Positions 32,507-43,230 of a DNA stretch of 64,000 bases are shown piece by piece. Each line of letters begins with the position of its first letter. The first letter of the stretch is position 1. The translations under genes and the position numbers were made by a program. The stretch spans positions 333,505 through 397,504 of the forward strand of contig MU400536.1 of assembly GCA_022578965.1 (NCBI GenBank), written 5' to 3'. The DNA comes from Xylaria sp. FL1777. Its lineage: Eukaryota > Ascomycota > Sordariomycetes > Xylariales > Xylariaceae. The notes below the pieces were generated by a model. That model saw nothing but the letters and a program-made list of their open reading frames with translations, did not search any database and was not told the origin of the DNA.

Positions 32507-34070
32507 ATGGCCGACCAACCTGCCCAGTCTCCAGCTGCTGCTGGCGTGGAGGTCGCCGAGGCTAATGGTGCAGCTCCTGCTTCCACACTTCAGGAGAACA
32601 GCTATGACGTCGAAGTTCAACTCAGCGATCTTCAAAAAGATAGAGAGCACCCGCTGGGATCCGCTACTACATTTCAGGAGCTTGGATTGTTAGTTCTACA
32701 TTGGCACAACGCTGCTTTGCGCCGTCGCCACTAACTTCCGTTTCTCAGGCCCCACGAAGTTCTTGAGGGGTTGAATGCTTTGAAATTCTTGAAGCCCTCC
32801 AAGGTTCAAGAGAAGGCCCTCCCCCTTATGCTCGCCGACCCTCCCCGGAACATGATCGCCCAGTCTCAGTCAGGAACCGGAAAGACAGCCGCTTTTGTTA
32901 CTACCGTTCTCTCTCGCGTTGACTTCAGCCAGGCCGCCACGCCACAGGCCTTGCTCCTTGCACCAAGTCGTGAGCTGGCTCGACAGATTCAAGGAGTCAT
33001 TACCACCATCGGCCAGTTCATCCCGAACCTAGGCGTTTCAGCCGCTATCCCCGGCTCTATTCCTCGCGGGGGATCAATTGATAAGGCTATTGTCGTTGGT
33101 ACTCCGGGCACTGTCACGGACCTAATCCGACGACGCCAGTTTGATACTAGGGCTTTGAAGGTTCTCGTTATTGACGAAGCCGATAATATGCTCGATCAGC
33201 AAGGTCTTGGTGACCAATGTTCGAGAGTTAAGGGGTCAGTCTTCAAAAACACTACGTGCATCTATCCGTATTGTACACTGACTTGTCATGACAGCATGCT
33301 TCCAAAGACGATACAGATCCTCTTATTTTCTGCGACTTTTCCCGACAAGGTCTTAAAATATGCAACTTCTTTTGCTCCTAGTGCGAACATAATTAAGTTG
33401 AAGGTTCAAGAACTTACGGTGAAGGGTATCTCTCAGATGTACATGGATTGTCCCGGCGAGGCGGATAAGTACGAGATTCTTTGCAAGCTATATGGACTGA
33501 TGAACATTGGCTCCTCAATCATTTTCGTCAAGGTATGGGTAAACACTATGTTCAATGTTTGGCGCATGCTAACAGTCTCAGACTCGCGAGAGTGCGTCCC
33601 GGATTCAGCAAAGCATGGTTCGAGACGGCCACAAGGTGTCAGTCCTGCATGGAGCGTATGAAGGTAGTGAACGAGACGCCTTGTTGGACGAATTCCGAAC
33701 TGGCAAGTCTAAGGTACTCATAACCACCAATGTCCTTGCCCGTGGCATCGATGTTTCTACAGTCTCTATGGTGATTAATTACGACATTCCAATGAAGGGT
33801 GCAGGAGACGCTACGCACGACACGGAGACGTATCTTCACCGAATTGGACGAACTGGTCGCTTTGGCCGTGTAGGCGTGAGCATTACCTTCATCTCAGACA
33901 AAAAAAGTTTCACAGCTTTGCATGCCATCGCGGAAGATCTTCAGATTGACTTGGTCGCCTTGAGCCCCGACGACTGGGACGAGACTGAGAAGCAGGTCCA
34001 GAGAGTCATCAAATCAAGCCGAGCCCAGGCCAACTTTGTCCCGAGTGCTGGCAGCGGAGGCCATGAATGA
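32507..34070 (+). CDS. dbp5: DEAD-box RNA helicase Dbp5 (mRNA export)
   Basis: Four exons, 32507-32688, 32749-33234, 33295-33532 and 33582-34070, giving 464 residues; all introns are GT-AG. Visible helicase motifs: the Q motif (TFQELGL...[11 protein letters not shown]), Walker [26 protein letters not shown] in [12 protein letters not shown] in LFSATFPD, then ARGIDV and [11 protein letters not shown]. Dbp5 binds the nuclear pore cytoplasmic face through Nup159 and, with Gle1 and inositol hexakisphosphate, strips export factors such as Mex67 from mRNA. The conserved NYDIPMKG...[16 protein letters not shown] segment is a Dbp5 hallmark. The N-terminal 45 residues are disordered. It is divergent from bzz1. 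Confidence 0.95.
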
Positions 34071-35091
34071 TAAGTCCATAAAATTTGAGGCGAAGGAAAT
34101 TATCTCTGCCGTACTTACCAATCTATTTACACACTAGATTGAGGCACGCAAGGGTGGTATGAAAGAGGGACTAATGGAGACATTTTACTTTTGCACTAGC
34201 GGGGAAAGACGAGGCCCTGCTGAACGGAATGAGATATGTCGTGATTCTAAAATGGGAGAATCGTGGTGTACTGTGTATGGGAGCTTATCAGATACCAAAA
34301 TGGATGCGGAAAGCTACGAAGGAAAGGATGAATAAAAGAACAAAAATCCTAAACAAGAGAAAGATAGAGAAAAGAGGCGTCTGTGAACCGAATGTCTGAA
34401 CATATGCCTTAGTGTGCCTCACTGGATGGTGTTTTGGACTCTCAAATAGCCTGGTGCTGTGCTTTTCTCAGAAGGCATGATACGATTTCCAAAGAAGTGT
34501 CGCTTATTTCTGTCTCTCAACCACGCCAAAATCTCTTCGGATCAGTATAGAGGTGGGATTGTGCAGAATTGCAAGGCCTATTCGACCCTCGCATCAGATG
34601 ATTTGACGATGCTCAAGATAATTCCAAATAGGTAGTGCTAAGTAAAGATGACAGAGAGAGAAAACTGGCAAGGACCCTCGACGCAGGCACCTCGCCTCAG
34701 CGGAAGACCGTTATATGTATATCAGTGCGTGTGGATGTTGCCATTTCAGAACATGTACGTAAGATGTGGCCGTCCAGCGGCCCAGTGGCTGTGGTTCTTC
34801 AAGGGGTTTCAATAATGGTGGAGGCAGCAAATAACGTACATAGGGGATTCCCAGCTATGGTCGCACTCTGGGGGCGGAACTGGAGCATAGCCCTGGCCAG
34901 TCGGATTTGATCTGATGACGGGAGCATGGATCCGGATGTGCAGCACATCAGAGCCCCCACGGTTGGTCCCTAAAAGTGAGACCTTGCATAGGGGTACCTA
35001 ACTCTAAGCTCACTTCTTGCCTAGCCATGATCAGTATCTCGAAATCAGATGTGCTGCTCATACGCAAGGAAAGCCACTTGCCCGTAACGTC
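34071..35091. other. Intergenic region, about 1 kb
   Basis: No gene supported. It contains the dbp5 3' flank and the promoter of the F-box-like gene. The frame of the next gene is open upstream from 35017, but without an ATG before 35092. Confidence 0.55.
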
Positions 35092-36636
35092 ATGTCTGTC
35101 GTTGGAGGCAGTTCATCCCGGTTGTCTCCGGAGCTTTGGCTCGAGATCTTACGCCATCTTGTCCTGTCTGGCGCGCCCACGACGATGGCAATCCAGTCGC
35201 GTAAGATAGAACTCCGGCCTCATGTACTCGAGTATCGCTGGACTCTGTGGGCTGCCTGTCAGGTATCTCGCCAAGTAGGCGCGTGCGCCAGGATTTACCT
35301 CTATCAGTCAGTTCTCATTAATAGCTGTAAAGAGCTATTCTACGTCTTCCGGACCTTGCGTACAGTTCCCGAGCTGCGGGCCTTAGTGCGATCGTTCTCT
35401 TGGACCGGTACTTTGCCGCGATCGGACATAGAAGAGACCGAGTATGTTGACTCCGTCTTTGCGTCTCTGCCTCCTCCCGTTACGGAAGAAGACGCCTTGC
35501 TTCACCAGTTTTTAGATGCCGATAATCTTGCAGAATTCCGCGTCTGGAGGCTACTTGGAGTCGTACTTGCGATAATCCCCAAACTCACCACTCTATTCTT
35601 GTCTCTAGGCGGGTTGGTGAGTGCGCCCGGATATGGGCTGGACATAACTCCTATGGTGTTGGGCCCAGGGGTTACAGCCGAAGCGATAGAGGCTGTATTG
35701 CGTTCGGAACAGAGGTCATATGAGTTCTTAGCAATAAGAGCACTGTTGAAGCACCCCATTTTGACATCTATCGGGTATCCCCTTCTTCCTGAACTCCAGT
35801 TTCTCATCTTGGACCACGTTGGAACCCGGCTCCAAGAATTCAACAACAGTCGTGTTATAGGTGATCTAAGTGAGCTTTGTCCGCAGCTCCAGTATATCCA
35901 AACCAAAGCCTCCGTAGGCTTTGGGGACCCGCCGGCACGCAGCACAAGCAGGAGAAAGCTACTTATAAGGGGGCAGCTATATACAATAGAGAGCCTCCCA
36001 GAATTGCAAGCTGCATATCCTAACTTGACGTCTCTTCGTATCGTGGTCTCCGGACGTGAACACGAGCATACTGGCATCTATCCATTTGTGGCACTCGCAA
36101 AGTTACAGCATCTTCAATATCTATCCATGACCACCCCACACGACATCGGGTGGACCTGCTCGGATCCGCACATCATGTTGTCGGATTATCTGCGCCGGAT
36201 GGAATCTCTACAGCACCTTAGAGTTGACTTCATCTGGCTAGCAGCTAGGAACAACCCTAGCCGGCTTCTTCACGTTGCGTCCCTCCTGCCCCCGTCGATC
36301 CGGAGCCTTCACCTTCTCGACTATTGGGCCGTCTCAATGACGAGCACGCATCGGGAGAGACACCCAGTTTTCCCCGATAACATGTCCCCTGCCGACTTCA
36401 TGTACACAGTGCTAGAAAACCTGCTGCAGAGCTGTAGCTCGGCGGGTTTGACAAGCCTAACAGAGGTAAAGCTGAGCTCTAGAGAATATGCTCATGTCCG
36501 TAGGCGTTTGACTGGTGTCAGTCAATGGCTAAACCAATTGATATGGCGATTCTCGCGGGCTGGGATTCGCCTTACATTAACCGGACTCGAAGAAGCGAGA
36601 GAAGAGGAGGAGGGATGGTGGTTAAATCTTGATTAA
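35092..36636 (+). CDS. F-box-like protein with leucine-rich region
   Basis: One exon, 514 residues from ATG 35092; the open frame extends upstream to 35017 only through a TTG. The N-terminus SRLSPELWLEILRHLVLSG fits the F-box pattern (LPxELxxxIxxxL), followed by a Trp/Cys helix (YRWTLWAACQVSRQVGACARIYLYQSVL), where F-box proteins of fungi have their second and third helices. The rest has repeating Leu spacing (LTSLRIVVSG, LQHLQYLSM, MESLQHLRVDFI, IRSLHLLDYW) consistent with irregular leucine-rich repeats. F-box proteins link Skp1 of an SCF ubiquitin ligase to a substrate, so a substrate-receptor role is inferred. The acidic C-terminus ends EEEEGWWLNLD. The substrate is unknown. Confidence 0.75.
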   Translation: MSVVGGSSSRLSPELWLEILRHLVLSGAPTTMAIQSRKIELRPHVLEYRWTLWAACQVSRQVGACARIYLYQSVLINSCKELFYVFRTLRTVPELRALVRSFSWTGTLPRSDIEETEYVDSVFASLPPPVTEEDALLHQFLDADNLAEFRVWRLLGVVLAIIPKLTTLFLSLGGLVSAPGYGLDITPMVLGPGVTAEAIEAVLRSEQRSYEFLAIRALLKHPILTSIGYPLLPELQFLILDHVGTRLQEFNNSRVIGDLSELCPQLQYIQTKASVGFGDPPARSTSRRKLLIRGQLYTIESLPELQAAYPNLTSLRIVVSGREHEHTGIYPFVALAKLQHLQYLSMTTPHDIGWTCSDPHIMLSDYLRRMESLQHLRVDFIWLAARNNPSRLLHVASLLPPSIRSLHLLDYWAVSMTSTHRERHPVFPDNMSPADFMYTVLENLLQSCSSAGLTSLTEVKLSSREYAHVRRRLTGVSQWLNQLIWRFSRAGIRLTLTGLEEAREEEEGWWLNLD

Positions 36637-37841
36637 GGGGTATATTTTACTTAATTATTTCAACTTTTTTTTTCATAGGTCAAGATAAGCTAGTGTAGCT
36701 GTGTTATATCTCTGAGGTACTGGGTATTTTTGGCGCCGAACCAGAAGCAAGCGACACGCTTCTGCCAGGGGACAACTGTGACGTTTAAACCCCTCCTCTC
36801 TGCATGACGCAGTAGGTACCTATCTAGTGTGAGCACGCATACTAGGTACTTCTCCCCGGACCCCAGTACAGGATACCTGCAGACCTACCCCGCCAAAGGG
36901 AGGTTGATAGGCGCGCGCAAAAACCGACAAGACACAGCCTACCATTTGCCATATATATATGGGCCCCTGCAGTCATCTATAATTGACAGTTGCATATCCG
37001 CCGCTTCATACCTCACCTCTCACATAGCAGACCGCCAACTAAGACCCGAAATAAACATTCAGGCCAATAAGCACGCGTACACAGCCTTAAGCGTCCTCTT
37101 TTGGGACACCTTGACGGCGTCGAGCCATTCAGCCATTCGTATACCTGCAAACGCTACCATGATGCCCATGTCGGATGCACTCTGGTGCTTGGCGACGAGC
37201 CACCAGCACCAGAGCGTACCATAGTAGTCGTGTGTGCACGCGCCGTTGACCAATCTTTGACACATCTTGACCGTGTGATGGGGGCAGATACTGCGCTGCA
37301 GCCGAACTGTTTCCTGTAGGCGCTGGCGCTGGCCCTGAGTGAGGGTCGTGATGCAACCGCCAGTCTCCTAAATGCGATGCTCTGCCTCTGTCTGCGTTCA
37401 CGTTTCGCGTTTCCTCTCCGTGTGTTTCCTTTGGTTCCTAGCCTCGTCTCTATTTTCTATTTTCCTCTTGTTTCCATTTTCTAAGCCTCTGTATTCTTAC
37501 CTGGTAATTTAAGCATCTTTAATCGGGCTGTGCTGTATCGTGGTTGAGATGCTGGCCGTCTCTGTACAAGGGGTTTCAAACGTCATAGGTCAGTAATGCG
37601 AGCTTTTCTTTGCAAGCCATATATCGGTGGACGCCTTAAGGATTGAGGCCTGAAACATATCATCTCCCTTCTTACACTCTGTGTCTTCCTTTGATGTCCT
37701 TCATGCCAACATCCGGTGCTCAGAGTCCTCTATACGACGAGGAAACAATGCGCCCCCACCGAGAAACAATTCTGATAGCAGCAGACTTAGTTGTTAGGGC
37801 TCTACTCATGCTAACCTCACTTGAAGATACCTCCATATAGG
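36637..37841. other. Intergenic region, about 1.2 kb, with CFEM gene promoter
   Basis: No gene supported. Open frames in both directions at 36829-37400 start at non-ATG codons or overlap each other, and lack domains. The pyrimidine-rich stretch at about 37395-37500 (TTTCCTCTCC, TTTTCCTCTTG) may belong to the promoter or 5' leader of the next gene. Confidence 0.55.
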
Positions 37842-40562
37842 ATGGCTCGCAAGCCTTCATTCCTTGAGCTTCTTATATGGACCTTCTCAATACCGATAGC
37901 CTCGTGTTATTCTATCGGATTGGGCAACGATATTGCCTCGCTCGTTCCTACATGTGCCCAGCCCTGCTTGGTGTCATTCATAAGATCAAATTATCCGACA
38001 GTAGACTGTGGAGCCAACTTCACGTTACCATGTCTATGTCCGGCTCAGTCGCTCTCAGGCTTCACGATTGGGGAGGCTGCATTACAATGTCTATTGGGAT
38101 ATGTCCAGCTTGGCCTGTGTGATGAGCAAGATGCTAGTGGTGAGATACAGAGATTCGGTCAACGTTGAATATTAGCGCTTCCGCTAACATGCTCAGGTTC
38201 TATCCCGGCGGGTGACCTGAATATGTGCAAAGGGCAGAAGAGCGCCTTGCCGAATACTCATCCTACACTTACAGCAACCTTGGTCATACCGCCGTCAGGG
38301 GTTCCAATCCTGTTGCCGCCGACGTCTTCGCATACAACGCCATCAACGTCGTCGACCGTTAGAACAACACTAACAACTTCGAGAACGACCACTCACACAC
38401 TGTCTTTCAGCACGATCACTCCAAGTTCTTCTTCAGTAATTACAACTATGGTGATGAGCTCGTTGCCTACTTCATCTCCAACATCAGCTCCGGCATCAAG
38501 TCAGGGGTCGAGTTCGGCATCAAGTCCGGCACCGAGTTCGGTATTAGGTCCGGTATCGAGCACAACGGTGTCTCCGACTTCAAGCCCAACTTCCGAGCCG
38601 CCGTCCACGGTAGGACTTGCACCAGCTCAGATAGCCGGAATTTCTGTAGGTGTAGCTGGGGCTATAGCCATTGCAGGGGGCGCTATCTTCTTGGCAAGGT
38701 GTATGCGTCGTAGAAGATTCCCCGATTCCGAATCTCAACAGGCATTCTTTGAAAAAGACAACAACAGCACAGGTGGCCTCGATCCTCTGGGATCAAGGGG
38801 CTCTCGAATTTTCCATATATCGCCTCCTGTTCTTCGAACGTCTAGATATCGTCCAGATTTCATCCCTCGTGCCGCGCCTGCAGTACCACAGGCAGTCCAG
38901 CCAGAACCGCTAATTCAGCCTGCAAATATCGACCGAAATACTATTGGATTAGCCATTTCACGTCCTCGGAGCTTAGTACCGCCAAGGCCATCCCCAAAAA
39001 TACCCGGATCTATAATATCATCACCCCCTCCGGTCGAAGTACCACTAGAAAGAAAACCGTCTAGATTGCTACCCCCGAGGCCAGCTCTAACCCTCAACAT
39101 TCCGTCGAAAGCGGTGCCTCCTAGTGCTCCATCTTCACAAGCACCCCCTACGACAGATAGGGCAAGTACCTTTACGAATCTCACTGGGTTTGCGGATCTC
39201 GACTCGGAGGCTGCCGAGGGTGAACAGACCTGGCGCCCTCCCCCCACAGACCCCCAGTCAGCCACTACGTTGTATATTGCCGATAAATACGGCAATTGGG
39301 TACTTAGTAATAGTCATCGTCAGTCTCAGATTGCACAAATCACGGAAGTAGCTGAGCTAGATACGCATACGCCCTTAACAAAGTCACCGATTGAAAAACA
39401 AGAAGAAGCAAATAAAATGGCTGCTGCCATCTCCGCTGCTGCAGCAATACCGGTAGCACCAAAGCCAGCCTTCTTGTTCAAAAATCCGACGAACCGGACA
39501 TATTCCCAGTCTTCGAGCTCATATTCACAAGTTAGCGCAGCCCGGCAGGCAGGGAGGAGATACTCATTTAATCGGAATAGTGCATCAAGATCTCGGAAAA
39601 ACAGTGGTGGGCCTGTGATTAACCGTTCGGATTCCAAGGCTTCAGTCACCACGATTCAAACTTCTTCGACAGGAGGAAATGAAGATGGACTTACTTACGA
39701 AAATGACATCGCTCGGCTATCACAGTTGTCACCCGTTAAAGAGTCGCCAGATCCAGCAAGCAAACAACCTCGCGTTCCTTACCCGATTTCTTACCCGAAG
39801 ATCCCTGGGCGCCTGGATGGAGCAACGATTAGATATGTGCCACCGCCCAAGAGACCAAACTTTACTGGTTCGCCGTCCGGACAACCAAGCCCAACATTGG
39901 GGGTTGTATATCCTGTCCAAGATTCGCCTTCAGCATACCCACTCCCTCTAAACACTAGACGCAAGGAGAATCGATTTGCACCGATACAGAGGTCGGGGTC
40001 GGGGTTTACTCCAGAACCGCCTAACGTCGAGGTGTTCCCTCTTCCGAATTTCGCTCGTCCAAACGAAATGTCGAATTCAGGACCGTATTTGCGGTCTGAC
40101 GTTGCACCTATCCAACAAGAAGGACCATACAGATACGCCGTTGAATCTCAGGAGCGAGATCCATTCAGAACACCACCACAACGATCTATTGCCACATTTA
40201 CGCCATCACCGCCCTCGACACGCTCCGCGGAGAAGAGACCATCAACTCCTCCGGAGCCTATTATGGATCGTGGGCGACCACGTGGAGCATCCGGCACAAG
40301 TTTTGGAACGGTCAGCTCAACCGCGAGCTCTCTCCTTGCTAAACGCCTTGGCAGCGACAGAGCAGCAGCTCTCGTACTTGACCCAAACGGAAAGAAGGCA
40401 CAGCAATGGACACGACAGGGTGGAGGTAATAACGGTGACTTCCTAAGTCCAGATGTCTTTTCAGTCTCATCGCCACAGGGGACGCTCCCCCAAACGCCCA
40501 TATGGCAACCGAAACTCACCCCGACACGGCGAGGTGACGACCTTTTCTTAAATGTACAATGA
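37842..40562 (+). CDS. CFEM-domain single-pass membrane protein with long cytoplasmic tail
   Basis: Two exons, 37842-38139 and 38197-40562, giving 887 residues. After a signal peptide (MARKPSFLELLIWTFSIPIASC) comes a Cys-rich CFEM domain: CAQPC, VDC, PCLC, QC, LC and finally NMC, the eight-cysteine spacing typical of this extracellular fungal module. A Ser/Thr-rich stalk (about 120-240) with short repeated PTSSPTS units follows. One transmembrane helix lies at about 245-267 (IAGISVGVAGAIAIAGGAIF), followed by a Cys/Arg stop (RCMRRRRF). About 610 residues of disordered, Pro/Ser/Arg-rich cytosolic tail remain, with many SP/TP sites. CFEM proteins serve in haem or iron uptake, wall structure or host sensing. 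Type I topology with such a long tail suggests a sensor-like role; that is inference. There is no GPI signal. Confidence 0.87.
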
Positions 40563-41756
40563 AAGAGTCATTCATTCATATTGAACAGCTAGACGATCAC
40601 GATTTGAACCGATTAGAGCTACGCCATCGCTACACCCGAAACCTTTTTTTTTTTTTTTTCCCTTGATAACTTGCTCTTTGAGCTTTTGTACAGATATACC
40701 GTCATTTCCCCTGTTATTTATATCCTGGTATATCATACTGGTAATGCCTTATATGGCCTGAAGTCCCTAGATCCGAACAACATTTTCTTTCTCAGAATGG
40801 TATCGTGGACGGTTTTGGATTCTCACTGTATTATACCCTATCACGCGACATCCTTAACACTACAAGGGCAGCGATGAATATACATCTGGTTTGGCGTTGG
40901 GCGGTTTGACATTTGAGGCTGGGTTGCATGAGAAAATGAAAGGGATGGCGAATGAATCCCTACGTCGCGAGGTTGTCCTATGAGTCTGCTAGACACGTAG
41001 CATTAAAGAAAGGCTCAACGGAAAAATATATAAATATAATGAAGTACAGAATACATAATTTCTGCTTTGGATCATCCATTGTTATGTAGTTGAATAAGGG
41101 TATTGAAGCAATTAAGACAGGAGATTTGGAGGCTCCTCATTACCTGACCTACATAACTTCTGCATTCATAACACTGAGAGTACCTAATCTAAGTACACAA
41201 CAAAAGAAGGGAGATCTGGGCACTTGACTATCCAACCTTATACATATTTATCGCTTTACCAATTCCTCGTTTCTTCCTTTTGAACAACTTAAACAACGAA
41301 CTAAAGTAGAGGGCCTACTACTGTAGGGTAGGTACTCTTAAAATCACCCACCTAAGCTGTAGCTACCCTGTAGTACGGAAAAGTGGGACAGAGCGAAGTG
41401 GGATGGGCTCCCCAGCTTTTTTTTCTTCCCAAGTTAATAGCTTCCGCTCTTCGCATCCTGTTTCCAACCTCCCCTTCCAGCCCATGAAGTGGTATCATAG
41501 CTTGTACGGCGGGCCTCGTTTAACGCCAAGTTTATATCCACGGCCTGCGTCGTAAACATCATTATCGAAAACGAAAGGACCAAATTCTATCCTACCCCTT
41601 CACCGACCCAGCTGCATATCCAATTGGTATTCCGCGGCGAATTTCCACAAGCGAACAAATATACATTTTACCACCCTGTCTATCTATCTGTCTATCTACC
41701 TGCATTCATACCCTCCCTTCGCTTCCTCCCAGCACAGAACCAATCCGGCAAGAAAA
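40563..41756. other. Intergenic region, about 1.2 kb
   Basis: No gene supported. A T run (about 40645-40660) lies close to the stop of the CFEM gene. The right half should hold the promoter of the UPF0390 gene; pyrimidine-rich stretches (about 41680-41750) precede its start codon. Confidence 0.55.
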
Positions 41757-42056
41757 ATGGCCCAAGGGGCGCCAAAGAAAACAAGCAAGCCGGCCTCGGG
41801 CGCGGGCGCGAAGGGCGGTCGCGCCAACAAGCCGCAGCCGCCGAAGAAGGGCGCCCGCGTCATCAAGGCGAAGAAGGGCAAGGGCTCCTCCGCCGCCGAC
41901 AAGCTGCAGCGCAAGCTCGCCGCTGGCATCACCGGCAAGACGGAGCGCCTGCTCGGCGAGCGCGCCGGACACCTCGAGCTCATCGGCCCCGGGAAGAAGG
42001 CGAGGGGCGAGAAGGATGCTGCGGTCAAGAAGGGCGGCACTCGCAAGTTTGGCTGA
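41757..42056 (+). CDS. Small Lys-rich UPF0390/DUF2462-type protein
   Basis: One exon, 99 residues, starting MAQGAPKKTSKPASG. It is highly basic with many K/G residues and contains the conserved block ARVIKAKKGKG..ADKLQRKLAAGI...TERLLGERAGHLELI, which I recall as the DUF2462/UPF0390 family (human homologue C19orf53). Such proteins are small, nucleolus- or ribosome-associated and poorly characterised. The ORF has strongly GC-rich third positions, unlike the AT-rich flanks, which supports real coding use. Length fits the family at about 90-110 residues. Function is unknown beyond a likely RNA/ribosome association. Confidence 0.83.
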   Translation: MAQGAPKKTSKPASGAGAKGGRANKPQPPKKGARVIKAKKGKGSSAADKLQRKLAAGITGKTERLLGERAGHLELIGPGKKARGEKDAAVKKGGTRKFG

Positions 42057-42208
42057 GCCGGTGCGGGTGCGGGTGCGGGTGCATGTGCCTTCTTCGAAGC
42101 TCGACTAAGGGGCGGTCAATCCGTGAAGTGTGGTGGTAGGTATCGATTGGTACACCCCTTGATGGAGTCGTGCTGGCAGGCAGGCAGGCAGGGAGGCAGG
42201 CAGGCAGG

Positions 42209-42241
<33 letters not shown>

Positions 42242-43230
42242 ACTCTTACCTGGCGCGCGGCTTGGACTACCTGCTGACGGCCTGCGGGATGGGAGAGGAT
42301 TGCGCCGTCGTGGTGGACGTGGGCTGGCGGAATGGATAGACGAATCGATGGATAATGGTTGCTCCTGTGCATAGTGTCGGTGCCGTTCTATGCCCACTAT
42401 TCGACCTCTACTGCTTTCATTGCGCCGTATGTTGCTGCTGCTGCTGCTGTACCGAAGCGTACCCTCCCAACGCCGCCAGTTTACGGGTCGAAAATATGGG
42501 GAATACCTAGGGAGTGGAACATCGGTCGGTCGGCCGGCCGAAGCCCGCTCGAGAGATGTAGATACCTCGGCTCCTTCGCCGATGCCTGTAAGATGTCGCA
42601 GGCTCATCATCTTACTGCTGTTCTATTCGGCCGGCCCTTCTGCACAGCTGAGAGACTGCCGCCGATAGAGTAGTTGATTAGACCGTATATATACTGCAGC
42701 ATGACACACGAATTGGAGATGGTTTGGTTTGGTTTGGTTTGATTTTCAACAATGTACACTGCATAGTGGGCATTGTTGCCTCAGTACGTGTTTGCTCATG
42801 TGCTGCTGTTGGGGAGAAATAGTTGACTGCTCCATCTCACTATGCTCTTGCATCTTTAGATTAAAGGTTTTCTCTAACATGGTTGAATTGTTCGTAGGTA
42901 ATCTAATGTACTCCATCGACGTATGTATGGTTGTTGCTTCTATTCATAAATATGAATGGGGTATTATTAAATTCTAATGCCCTCATGTAAGGCGCCAGAG
43001 CTCATGCTACAGTTTAATATAGCTATTTGTATATACACATCTATGGTGATTCTACGTCTTTTAAGTAATATTCGCCGTGTACTTCTGCATCGTATAAACG
43101 GGTTGACTGGAGTTGATGGTTGCATTTAAAATATGGGGTTCAAAAAGTTGAACTTGAAATATTGGAGTATTGCGCAGGAGGAGTTAATCCTGTAGAAAGA
43201 GCAATAATTTTTCAAATTATTATAACCCTT
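42057..43230. other. Intergenic region, about 1.2 kb, with simple repeats
   Basis: No gene supported. Both neighbours are transcribed toward this gap, so it holds their two 3' ends. It has a GGTGCG triplet-like run at 42060-42081, the CAGG array described separately, a CTG run (42431-42450) and a GGTTT run (42719-42741). ORFs through the repeats are artefacts. Confidence 0.6.
42175..42241. repeat. Tetranucleotide (GGCA)n microsatellite
   Basis: About 17 units of GGCA/GGGA in 67 bases, with two GGGA interruptions. It lies in the 3' flank of the UPF0390 gene. It gives long repeated open frames on both strands (polyalternating Ala-Gly-Arg-Gln on one, Leu-Pro-Ala-Cys on the other), which are not genes. 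Confidence 0.95.

Noticed and set aside
36829..37224. 131-codon plus-strand open frame
   Set aside because: It begins with GTG, has no recognisable domain and overlaps an equally long antisense frame. It is more likely promoter or leader sequence of the CFEM gene.
40590..40620. Possible tRNA B-box (GGTTCAAATCG on minus strand)
   Set aside because: No matching A-box or acceptor stem at the expected distance, so not a tRNA gene. No other tRNA was found.
42025..42610. ORFs through the GGCA repeat on both strands
   Set aside because: They are translations of a microsatellite (Leu-Pro-Ala-Cys repeats and the complement) with no conserved flank.
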